Source of the DNA: Mycobacterium gordonae
GTDB taxonomy: Bacteria; Actinomycetota; Actinomycetes; Mycobacteriales; Mycobacteriaceae
Length of the DNA: 47,415 nt
NCBI RefSeq assembly: GCF_001417955.2
Contig: NZ_LKTM01000322.1
Span: 1 to 47,415, forward strand
Direction: 5' to 3'
A program made the position numbers and the translations under genes. This document shows positions 41,052 to 47,415 of the stretch, in pieces. Under the pieces are notes generated by a model that worked only from the letters and a program-made list of their open reading frames with translations, did not search any database and was not told the DNA's origin. The stretch's first letter is position 1. Each line of letters starts with the position of its first letter.

Positions 41052-42392
41052 CAGAGCGGCGACCTCGGCGGCGGCCCGCTGGCCGGACCTGACCGCACCG
41101 TCGAAATATCCGGTCCATTCGTCGGCGGTCTCGGTGCCCGCCCAGTGAATCGGGCCGACCGGCTGGCGAAGCAACCTGCCGTACTTGGTCCATGACCCCG
41201 GGGGCACTGCCGCGGTCGGTCCGCCCGGTGCGAATTCTTCTGTGCCCCAACGAAAATCGGTGTAGTCGAGCGGGTTGAGCGCTTCCTCGCCGTACAGCGA
41301 GGCGAAGCAGCGCAGCGCGTCCCGGCGTCGCTGGTCGGCCGGCAGCGAGTCGAAGGCGCGGGGGTCGACGAAGCCCAGCAGGACGCCGGGACCGTCCGCC
41401 TGTGGGCTGACGTCGAAGGTGATGAACACCGGTCCGTTGTCCAGCAGGGCCTGGCCGGAGAAGCCCTTGGCCCGCCAGAACGGTGTCTCGTAGGCCGCGT
41501 AGGCCTTGGTGAGCCTGCCCTGCGGCCAGTTCCGGGCGAGTTCGGTGTACTCGGGCGGCAGCGGGGGACTGAACTCGATGGCGGCGCGGTGGGCGGGCGG
41601 AATGGCGACGATGACGAACCCGGCCTCGGCCTGGCCCTGGTCACAGGTGACCGTCACGCCAGACCCGTGCCGGTCGATACGCCGGACGGGGGCGTCCAGC
41701 ACGACGCGGTCGCCGAGTTCGGCCGCCGCCCGATCGGCGATCTGCTGAGTGCCCCCCGGTATCAGGTCCTGCTGGGCACCGTTCTCGGTGTCGAGCAGGC
41801 GGTTCAGTCCGCCGGCCGCACGCACGTACCGGGCGGCGTGCAGCATCGACACGTCGTCGGGTTCGCAACCCCAGGTCACCCGGGTCATGATCGCCATCAG
41901 ATCCCGCGACGATGCGGTGGCGCGCACCATGCCCAGCCACTGTCCGAGCGAGACGCCGTCGAGCTGGCGGGCCCGCTTGGCATGCCAGGGCGCCGCAATC
42001 GGCACGGTGCGCGAGATGCGCTCGAACTGCCACTGCAACCGGCCGATGTCGAGCAGTCCGACCAGCGAGAGCCGGGGAATGGTGCCGCTGTAGGCGCGGG
42101 CGGCGCCGCGCCAGTGGATCACGTTCTTGCCGTCGTGGTAGGTCGGAACGGTGGGCAGCCCGAGCTCGCTGATCAGCTTGAGCACCGCGTCCTGGGTGGG
42201 GCCGACGAAGGAGCCGCCCCGGTCGATCGGCAGGCCGGCGACGCTGCCGCTGAACGAGCGGCCGCCGACCCGGTCGCGGCCTTCCAGCACCAGCACGTCA
42301 TGGCCCTGTTGCGTCAGTTCCCGAGCTGCGGCGAGTCCGGCGAGGCCGGCGCCCACCACGACGATGTCGACATTCCAGGGTGGGTTCGGCAC
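41046..42392 (-). CDS. aofH: Flavin-containing monoamine oxidase (Rv3170 homologue)
   Basis: This 448-residue flavoenzyme starts at GTG 42392 (VPNPPWNVDIVVVGAG) just after TGGAG. It has VVVGAGLAGLAAARELTQQG, DRVGGRS, DRGGSFVGPTQ, a central WGCEPDDVS and the C-terminal IHWAGTETADEWTGYFDGA. This is the standard MAO fold, catalysing oxidative deamination with H2O2 release. The order hpx-aofH, then homologues of Rv3169, Rv3168 and the divergent TetR, matches M. tuberculosis except for one inserted gene. Confidence 0.9.
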   Translation of the reverse strand: MPNPPWNVDIVVVGAGLAGLAAARELTQQGHDVLVLEGRDRVGGRSFSGSVAGLPIDRGGSFVGPTQDAVLKLISELGLPTVPTYHDGKNVIHWRGAARAYSGTIPRLSLVGLLDIGRLQWQFERISRTVPIAAPWHAKRARQLDGVSLGQWLGMVRATASSRDLMAIMTRVTWGCEPDDVSMLHAARYVRAAGGLNRLLDTENGAQQDLIPGGTQQIADRAAAELGDRVVLDAPVRRIDRHGSGVTVTCDQGQAEAGFVIVAIPPAHRAAIEFSPPLPPEYTELARNWPQGRLTKAYAAYETPFWRAKGFSGQALLDNGPVFITFDVSPQADGPGVLLGFVDPRAFDSLPADQRRRDALRCFASLYGEEALNPLDYTDFRWGTEEFAPGGPTAAVPPGSWTKYGRLLRQPVGPIHWAGTETADEWTGYFDGAVRSGQRAAAEVAALL

Positions 42393-42426
42393 GTGCTCCA
42401 GTGAACAGCATCGGCCGCCGGTTCCG

Positions 42427-42439
42427 TAGGGTGACTTGC
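42427..42439 (+). promoter_or_regulatory. -10 element of a probable leaderless transcript
   Basis: TAGGGT (42427-42432) fits TANNNT and is followed by exactly 7 nt before GTG 42440, the geometry of a leaderless mycobacterial start. It would drive the short frame at 42440 and the LLM gene. Confidence 0.5.
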
Positions 42440-42469
42440 GTGCCGGATCTCCTGGTAGGCGTGCGATGA
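42440..42469 (+). CDS. Putative 9-residue leaderless leader peptide before the LLM gene
   Basis: GTG 42440 opens VPDLLVGVR and stops at TGA 42467-42469, which overlaps ATG 42466 of the next gene (ATGA). The promoter geometry suggests it is the first frame translated on the transcript. It has no Cys or other obvious stalling run, so plain translational coupling is the simpler role. Confidence 0.45.
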   Translation: MPDLLVGVR

Positions 42470-43458
42470 GGGTGTTCACCGCTTTATACGGGCTGGGCGA
42501 CGCGGCCGAGCGGGCGCGGGAGCTGCGCGAGGCCGGGGCGAGCGGCGTGGCCACCTTCGAAGGCCCGCACGACGTGTTCGCGCCGTTGACGCTGGCCGCC
42601 ACGGTGGGTGGGCTGGACCTGATGACCAATGTCGCGATTGCGTTTCCGCGCAACCCGATTCACCTGGCGCACCAGGCCAACGACCACCAGCTGCTCAGCG
42701 AGGGCCGCTTTCATCTGGGGCTGGGCACGCAGATCCGTCCGCAGATCGAGAAGCGGTTCGGCGCGCAGTTCGACCGCCCGGTGCAACGGATGACGGAGCT
42801 GATCGCGGCGCTGCGCGCGATCTTCGAGGCCTGGAATTCCGGCGGGCGCTTGGATTTTCGCGGTGATTTCTACCGGCACACGTTGATGACGCCGACGTTC
42901 AATCCCGGCCCGAACCCGTACGGCCCGCCGCCGATCTACGTGGGAGCGCTGGGGCCGCGGTTGACCCGGGCCACTGCCGAGCACGCCGACGGCCTGCTGG
43001 TGATGCCGTTCGGTTCGAAGCGTTTCCTGCACGGCAGCACCATGCCGGCGGTGCGCGAGGGTCTGGAGGCCAGTGGCCGGGGCGCGCAGGATTTCCGGAT
43101 CATCCCCGAAGTCATCGTCTCTGGCGACTCGCCGGAGGCGGTGGCGGGCACCCGGCGGCTGCTCTCGTTCTATGGGTCGACCCCGGCGTATCGGCCGGTC
43201 CTGGCGGCGCACGGCTGGGAGGACCTGCAGCCCGAGCTCAACGCGATGTCCAAGCAGGGCCGTTGGCAAGAGATGGGCTCGCTGATCACCGACGAGATGA
43301 TGCACACCATCGCCGCGTGCGGCACGCCGGCACAGATCGCCGCGCATATCCGCGACCGTCTCGACGGCGTCTCGGACACGGTGTTCCTGTATCAGGCTGC
43401 GCCCATCGGCCTGTCCACCCTGGCCGAGATCATCGACGAGTTAGGGCGCGACGGTTAG
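42466..43458 (+). CDS. LLM-class (probably F420-dependent) oxidoreductase
   Basis: This 330-residue luciferase-like monooxygenase-fold protein has an N-terminal strand (MRVFTALYGLGD), VATFEGPHDVFAPLTLAA, HQANDHQLLSEGRFHLGLGTQI, PPIYVGALGPRLTRATAEHADGL and VIVSGDSPEAV. Mycobacterial relatives usually use cofactor F420. ATG 42466 is preferred. The gene is on the plus strand between two minus-strand genes and overlaps the Rv3169 homologue by 18 bp at its 3' end. This gene is not between Rv3169 and Rv3170 in M. tuberculosis as I recall it. Confidence 0.88.
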   Translation: MRVFTALYGLGDAAERARELREAGASGVATFEGPHDVFAPLTLAATVGGLDLMTNVAIAFPRNPIHLAHQANDHQLLSEGRFHLGLGTQIRPQIEKRFGAQFDRPVQRMTELIAALRAIFEAWNSGGRLDFRGDFYRHTLMTPTFNPGPNPYGPPPIYVGALGPRLTRATAEHADGLLVMPFGSKRFLHGSTMPAVREGLEASGRGAQDFRIIPEVIVSGDSPEAVAGTRRLLSFYGSTPAYRPVLAAHGWEDLQPELNAMSKQGRWQEMGSLITDEMMHTIAACGTPAQIAAHIRDRLDGVSDTVFLYQAAPIGLSTLAEIIDELGRDG

Positions 43459-44565
43459 CCAGTCGGCGAACCCGGACGGGTCGTGCCGGCCCAGCGCGCC
43501 GTGTTCGTAGAGGCCCCAGCCCTCCGCCGGCTCGCCGTCTCCGTCCCGGCAGACCGCCCGTCCGACGTGGTCGATGACGCCGAAGCCCGAGCGGGCGATG
43601 ATGCCGGGGTCGGTCATGTCGTAGGTCAGCCGCTCGGCGAACTTCTCGCCCTTCCACAGGCCGTGCGTCCAGTCCGAGTCGCCGCCGTAGCCGCCGCCGA
43701 CATGGATCGGCACCGGCAGCTTGGATTCCACGTCGAGGTGGACCGGGGTGCCGTCGGGCGCGGTCGCGTCGATGGTGGCGCCGGTCGGGATCCGGGTGCC
43801 GGAGCGGTAGTGGATCTTGACCCGCGGCCAGCCCAGCTGCTCGACACGGCCGTCGCGCCACACCCGGGTGCAGTCGTTGAGCGAGCGGAACCCGTTGGGC
43901 TCCTCCTGGATGATCAGCACGATCGCGAAGTCCTCGAACGCAATCGGCACGTAGAGCCACCACATGCCCTCGAACGGCGGGTCAGCGGGCCGGCCGGCCG
44001 GCTCCGGCTCGCCGATCGGGCGGATGCCCCAGGACCGGTCACGGCTGCCGATCCAGACGGCGGGGTCGACGGTGATGTCTTCGCCGTCGATGCTCAGCTG
44101 TCCGCTCCAGCTGCCGAGCTGGGCGAACCGCTGGGCGTTGAGCGTGACCCGGTTGCCCGATCGCAGGATGTGCGGCTGCTCCTGGACCACGTCGAACAGC
44201 CCCTCCCAGGTGAGATCGGCTGCGATACCTTCGGTTTCGTCCAGCACGATGCGCAGTTTGCGCAGCGGCTCGACGACTTCGATGCGGTAGCCGTTGACAT
44301 GCTGGTTCAGCCGGTCCTGGTCGATGGCATCCGAAAGGTGCACCGCCGTCTGGGTTTCCCCGCGCCGGACGAGCAGGAAGGCGTCCTTGACGCCCAGGTT
44401 GGGGTAGTAGCCGATACCCGTGATGACGAAGATGTCTCCGGTGCGGTCGTGGGCGTTGAAGTAGGAGCGGTCGTAGAAGTTGCGGTCGGACGAGCCGGGC
44501 CAGGCGATCGGCTGGGGAATCTGGTGTACGGGGTACTCGTCTAGTGGGCCGAGTGATTGCGGCAT
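43441..44565 (-). CDS. Conserved mycobacterial protein, Rv3169 homologue
   Basis: This 374-residue soluble protein has many beta strands and conserved Trp/Gly blocks (GIGYYPNLGVKDAFLLVRRG, VWIGSRDRSWGIRPIG, GMWWLYVPIAFEDFAIVLIIQEEPNG). The pattern is reminiscent of lipocalin-like/CrtC-like folds, but no catalytic motif is recognised. Its ATG shares a base with the TAA stop of the kinase-like gene upstream (TAATG) after GGAGAGGAG, so the two are translationally coupled. The same pair occurs in M. tuberculosis (Rv3168-Rv3169). Its function is unknown. Confidence 0.82.
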   Translation of the reverse strand: MPQSLGPLDEYPVHQIPQPIAWPGSSDRNFYDRSYFNAHDRTGDIFVITGIGYYPNLGVKDAFLLVRRGETQTAVHLSDAIDQDRLNQHVNGYRIEVVEPLRKLRIVLDETEGIAADLTWEGLFDVVQEQPHILRSGNRVTLNAQRFAQLGSWSGQLSIDGEDITVDPAVWIGSRDRSWGIRPIGEPEPAGRPADPPFEGMWWLYVPIAFEDFAIVLIIQEEPNGFRSLNDCTRVWRDGRVEQLGWPRVKIHYRSGTRIPTGATIDATAPDGTPVHLDVESKLPVPIHVGGGYGGDSDWTHGLWKGEKFAERLTYDMTDPGIIARSGFGVIDHVGRAVCRDGDGEPAEGWGLYEHGALGRHDPSGFADWLTVAP

Positions 44566-45683
44566 TATTGCTCCTCTCCGATAAGACGTCTCATCAATCC
44601 GGCGTGATAGAAGAGCGTCTCCACGTCTTCTGGTTTCTCCACTTCACCGAAGTGCACGCGCCGGGCGCCGGTGCGCATGAACACGCACGCCCACATGACA
44701 CCGGAGTAAACGTAGAACCAGTTGAGGTCGCTGAGTTCGACGCCGGTGAGTTGCTGATAGGTGGCCCGCACGTCCTCCTCGCGCATCACGCCGGGTAGGC
44801 CCGGCAGTGTCGCCAGCCCGGCGAGTTCCTGAAAGACCTTGTGCGCGAATATCATCCACGCTACGTCGAGTTCCCGTGGGCCGAGTGTCACCATCTCCCA
44901 GTCCAGTACCGCCACCGGCTGGAAATCCTGGTACAGCACGTTTCCCACCCGGGCGTCGCCCCAGTTGAGCACGGGCTCGCGCGCATCGGCGTCGGCCGGC
45001 CAATTGTCTTGCAGCCATTGGAAGGTGCGCTCCACCAGGGGGGACCGGCCGATGTCGGGGACCGCGAAGTCATACCACGACCTGACCCAGCCGAAGTGTT
45101 TGCGCAGCGCGGTTTCGCCGGTGAGATCCGCGGTCAGGAAGCCGAACGTGTTCTCGGCGTTGGGAATCGAATGCAGGGCGGCCAGCACGTTGACCGAGGC
45201 GTCTTGGAGCTTACGCTGTTGTTCGGCGGGTGCGTCGGCGAACCAGTTGCCGCCGAAGGTATATGGCATGACGTCGGGAGGTACCACACCCTCGACGTAG
45301 TCCATCAGGAAGAACGGGGCTCCCAGCACGTCCCCGGTGTTCTCGATCCAGCGCACCCGCGGTACCGGTACGTCGGTCAGCTCACCGACCTGTCGGATCA
45401 CCTCGAACTGGTGGTCCAGTCGGTACGTCGGGAAGACGGGGACATCTTGCGCGGTAGGTGCGACCCGGGCGACCAGCTTCTGTTCGTTGCCGTCCCAGCG
45501 TGCGGTCAGGATGAGGGTCTCGGACGACATGCCCGTCGAGTCCACGCCGCTTTCCACGGTCACCTCGGGCTTTACCGGCAGCTTCGTCGCCAACCATTCA
45601 GACATCAAGGCTGGGACGGTGGCGGTATCGCGGCTCGAGCGTTGCATGCGGCCCACATCTTCGAGAGCCGGTTCATTGGCCAC
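44565..45683 (-). CDS. Phosphotransferase-family protein, Rv3168 homologue
   Basis: This 372-residue protein matches Rv3168 of M. tuberculosis over most of its length as I remember it (for example SSRDTATVPALMSEWLA, VDSTGMSSETLILTARW, VPVFPTYRLDHQFEVI). The catalytic loop is WGDARVGN rather than HGDxxxxN and is followed by VLDWEM, so the kinase fold is intact with a Trp replacing the usual His. GTG 45683 follows AAGGAAG. It is related to aminoglycoside phosphotransferases, but resistance should not be assumed. It is the first gene of the minus-strand operon facing the TetR. Confidence 0.9.
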   Translation of the reverse strand: MANEPALEDVGRMQRSSRDTATVPALMSEWLATKLPVKPEVTVESGVDSTGMSSETLILTARWDGNEQKLVARVAPTAQDVPVFPTYRLDHQFEVIRQVGELTDVPVPRVRWIENTGDVLGAPFFLMDYVEGVVPPDVMPYTFGGNWFADAPAEQQRKLQDASVNVLAALHSIPNAENTFGFLTADLTGETALRKHFGWVRSWYDFAVPDIGRSPLVERTFQWLQDNWPADADAREPVLNWGDARVGNVLYQDFQPVAVLDWEMVTLGPRELDVAWMIFAHKVFQELAGLATLPGLPGVMREEDVRATYQQLTGVELSDLNWFYVYSGVMWACVFMRTGARRVHFGEVEKPEDVETLFYHAGLMRRLIGEEQ

Positions 45684-45704
45684 GGGTACTTCCTTTGCGG
45701 GGTA

Positions 45705-45729
45705 ATTACGATACGGTAGGTAGCGTTAT
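45705..45729. promoter_or_regulatory. Imperfect palindrome, probable operator of the Rv3167c-type TetR
   Basis: Half-sites ATTACGATAC (45705-45714) and GTAGCGTTAT (45720-45729) match as reverse complements at 8 of 10 positions around GGTAG. The right arm runs into ATG 45728 of the TetR gene, and the element fills most of the 44-bp gap to the divergent operon, so one bound protein could block both directions. Confidence 0.55.
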
Positions 45730-46330
45730 GAAAGCAGACCCGTCCACCCTTGACAAGATCCCCGGCGCCGGGCGGCCGCGGGATCCACGTATTGACTCTG
45801 CCATCCTGGCGGCGACCGCGGAACTGCTTGTCAACATCGGCTATTCGAATCTGAGTCTGGCCGCGGTGGCCGAGCGGGCCGGAACGACGAAGTCGGCGCT
45901 GTACCGCAGGTGGTCGAGCAAGGCGGAATTGGTGCACGAGGCCGCCTTCCCGGTGGCGCCGACGGCGTTGGTCGCCCCGGCCGGCGATTTCGCCGCCGAC
46001 ATCCGGATGATGATCGAGGCCACCCGTGACGTGTTCACCACCCCGGTGGTGCGGGCCGCGCTGCCTGGTCTGGTGGCCGACATGACCGCCGATGCCGAGC
46101 TGAACGCGCGGGTGATGTCTCGCTTCGCCGGGCTGTTCGCCGCGGTGCGGATACGGCTGCGCGAGGCGATCGAGCGCGGCGAGGCGCATCCCGACGTCGA
46201 CCCAGATCGCCTCATCGAATTGATCGGAGGAGCCACCATGCTGCGGATGATGCTGTACCCCGACCAGAAGCTGGACGACGCCTGGGTGGAGCAGACCGCG
46301 GCCATCATCGTGCACGGGGTGACCCGTTGA
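45728..46330 (+). CDS. TetR-family regulator, Rv3167c homologue
   Basis: This 200-residue protein starts at ATG 45728 (MKADPSTLDK). The HTH is at about residues 40-67 (LSLAAVAERAGTTKSALYRRWSSKAEL). The C-terminal half belongs to the TetR_C group with HPDVDPDRLIELIGGATMLRMML. It is divergent from the Rv3168-Rv3169-type operon, as in M. tuberculosis, where Rv3167c is reported to affect virulence-related traits. Its stop overlaps the SDR start (TTGA), so the SDR is co-expressed. Confidence 0.92.
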   Translation: MKADPSTLDKIPGAGRPRDPRIDSAILAATAELLVNIGYSNLSLAAVAERAGTTKSALYRRWSSKAELVHEAAFPVAPTALVAPAGDFAADIRMMIEATRDVFTTPVVRAALPGLVADMTADAELNARVMSRFAGLFAAVRIRLREAIERGEAHPDVDPDRLIELIGGATMLRMMLYPDQKLDDAWVEQTAAIIVHGVTR

Positions 46331-47124
46331 CCGCCATCGTCACCGGCGCCAGTCGCGGTCTGGGGCGGGCGATCGCGCTCGCGCTGGCGGCCGACGGCGA
46401 GGCGGTGGCCGTCGTCGGGCGCACCGAGGCCGTCTGGGATGAGCGGTTGCCCGGGACCATCGGCGAGACCGTCGCCGACATCGAGGCGGCCGGCGGCCGG
46501 GCGGTGGCGATCCGGGCCGACCTGACCGAACATGACGACATCGTCCGGCTGGTCGACGAAGCGCGAGATGCTCTGGGCCCCATCAACATTCTGATCAACA
46601 ATGCCGCGTTCACTGCGCCGGGACGGCCGGGTGGCACGCCGCGGGCCAAGAAAGCCGCAACGGACAAGGCCCGGTACCCGGGTTTCGTGAGCGTCCCATT
46701 GGCCGCCTACCGGCGGCATTTCGAGATCGCGGTGTTCGCCGCGTACGAATTGATGCAGCTGGTCAGCCCGGACATGATCAGTGCCGGGGGCGGTTCGATC
46801 ATCAACATCACCTCTATCGCATCGCGGCTGGGCGGGGGTCTGCCCGGATACGGTGGTTCCAAGGCGGCGCTGGAACACCTCACCGGTTGTGCCGCACTGG
46901 ATCTCGCTGACCACAACATCGCGGTCAACGCACTGGCGCCGTCCAAGCCGATCATGACTCCCGGCCTGTCCTACTACGCCCACGGTTTCGACGACGAGAG
47001 CACCGCCGCGGAATTCGCGCAAGCGGCATTGCAACTCGCGCGGGTGAGCCCCAGCGTCGTGACCGGCCGCACGATCGGGCATCTGGAAGTGCTCGACGGG
47101 AGCTTCGCGCCGTTCATGGTGTGA
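46327..47124 (+). CDS. Short-chain dehydrogenase/reductase
   Basis: This 265-residue SDR has TGASRGLG, NNAA, Ser in NITSIAS and GYGGSK (catalytic Tyr and Lys). A Lys/Arg-rich insert (TPRAKKAATDKARYPG) after NNAAFTAPGRPGG is longer than usual. The start is TTG 46327, which overlaps the TetR stop by 4 nt; the conserved first strand begins immediately, leaving no room for a later start. It is probably co-regulated with the TetR. The substrate is unknown. Confidence 0.9.
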   Translation: MTAIVTGASRGLGRAIALALAADGEAVAVVGRTEAVWDERLPGTIGETVADIEAAGGRAVAIRADLTEHDDIVRLVDEARDALGPINILINNAAFTAPGRPGGTPRAKKAATDKARYPGFVSVPLAAYRRHFEIAVFAAYELMQLVSPDMISAGGGSIINITSIASRLGGGLPGYGGSKAALEHLTGCAALDLADHNIAVNALAPSKPIMTPGLSYYAHGFDDESTAAEFAQAALQLARVSPSVVTGRTIGHLEVLDGSFAPFMV

Positions 47125-47128
47125 GCGT

Positions 47129-47415
47129 TCAGGCGGCATGGTGGTAGACGAGTCGGACGCCGATCGCGTCTTCGATCTCACTGATGTCGAAGCGCTGGTA
47201 GATCGGTGGCGCGACGGATCGGTAGCGGGCGTCGGTGGGGGTGATGTATTCGGTGGTGTGCACACCGTTTTCGTCGTGTGCGGTGACGCGCCAGCCGGGT
47301 GATTCTTTGACGTAGTTGCAGCGTTCGCACAGGCCTTGGCCGTTGGTGGCGGTGGTGGGTCCGCCGTGTTGGGCGGGGGTGATGTGGTCGCGGTGGCGGA
47401 TGGGGGCGTCGCAGT
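47129..47415 (-). CDS. HNH endonuclease domain protein, C-terminal part (DUF222/13E12 type), runs off the right edge
   Basis: The last 94 residues read leftward from the window edge: CDAPIRHRDHI, then GGPTTATNGQGLCERCNYVKESPGW, and end VRLVYHHAA. This is the HNH nuclease signature (His-Asp-His, Asn, two Cys-x-x-Cys-type positions) found at the C-terminus of mycobacterial DUF222/REP13E12-family proteins, which are common as repeated, partly mobile copies. The N-terminal DUF222 part lies outside the window. Its stop is 4 bp after the SDR stop (convergent). Confidence 0.85.
   Translation of the reverse strand, partial: CDAPIRHRDHITPAQHGGPTTATNGQGLCERCNYVKESPGWRVTAHDENGVHTTEYITPTDARYRSVAPPIYQRFDISEIEDAIGVRLVYHHAA

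Overview
The window looks like chromosomal DNA of a mycobacterium, most likely a slow grower. GC content is high. The left edge carries a PE_PGRS gene and a PPE-MPTR gene, families largely confined to slow-growing mycobacteria. KasB-like, CtaD, WS/DGAT and SubI-CysT-CysW proteins are all of mycobacterial type. The right part (about 40.0-46.3 kb) matches, by remembered protein sequence and order, the Rv3167c-Rv3171c neighbourhood of M. tuberculosis. No rRNA, tRNA, CRISPR array or complete insertion sequence was recognised by eye.

Layout. (1) 1-3.4 kb: a frameshifted PE_PGRS gene, a PPE-MPTR gene and a 5' remnant of a mycothiol-dependent enzyme gene. (2) 3.4-8.3 kb: a large LuxR-type ATPase regulator, then a TetR regulator divergent from a small-molecule-kinase-like protein. 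(3) 8.3-11.4 kb: a TetR gene divergent, across a perfect 11-bp inverted repeat, from two tandem paralogues of unknown family and an alpha/beta hydrolase. (4) 11.5-17.4 kb: a membrane esterase, a KasB-like ketosynthase lacking its catalytic cysteine, a ctaD gene outside its usual context, and a PAP2-type membrane enzyme. (5) 17.4-23.5 kb: an amine oxidase, a TetR gene flanked on both sides by matching palindromes, a WS/DGAT acyltransferase, a DUF1345 membrane protein, an NTF2-like protein and an MFS transporter. (6) 23.5-28.0 kb: a 1378-residue hybrid histidine kinase fused to SpoIIE phosphatase and anti-sigma kinase modules, coupled to a STAS antagonist. (7) 28.0-31.2 kb: a leaderless polycysteine leader peptide followed by subI-cysT-cysW without cysA. 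(8) 31.1-35.8 kb: a bicupin divergent from a GntR operon (FAD oxidoreductase, SDR, acetoacetate-decarboxylase-like protein), with 11-bp-phased repeats between them. (9) 35.8-38.6 kb: a K+/H+ antiporter divergent from a TrkA/CeoC-type protein, plus an NTF2-like protein. (10) 38.6-47.1 kb: a Tat-lipoprotein amine oxidase, then hpx, aofH, an inserted luciferase-like oxidoreductase, the Rv3169 and Rv3168 homologues, their divergent TetR and an SDR. (11) The right edge holds the C-terminus of an HNH endonuclease.

How it fits together. Much of the window is small regulator-plus-target modules for lipid or small-molecule metabolism, several with readable operators. Short upstream reading frames are a second theme. 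The polycysteine peptide before subI fits known cysteine-responsive attenuation. Three other short frames end inside the start codon of the following gene (LuxR regulator, pseudo-ketosynthase, LLM oxidoreductase). The strongest candidates for undescribed biology are the pseudo-ketosynthase, the TetR/tandem-paralogue/hydrolase operon, the twin-operator TetR module and the all-in-one partner-switching kinase. All identifications come from reading translations and motifs; no database search was run.
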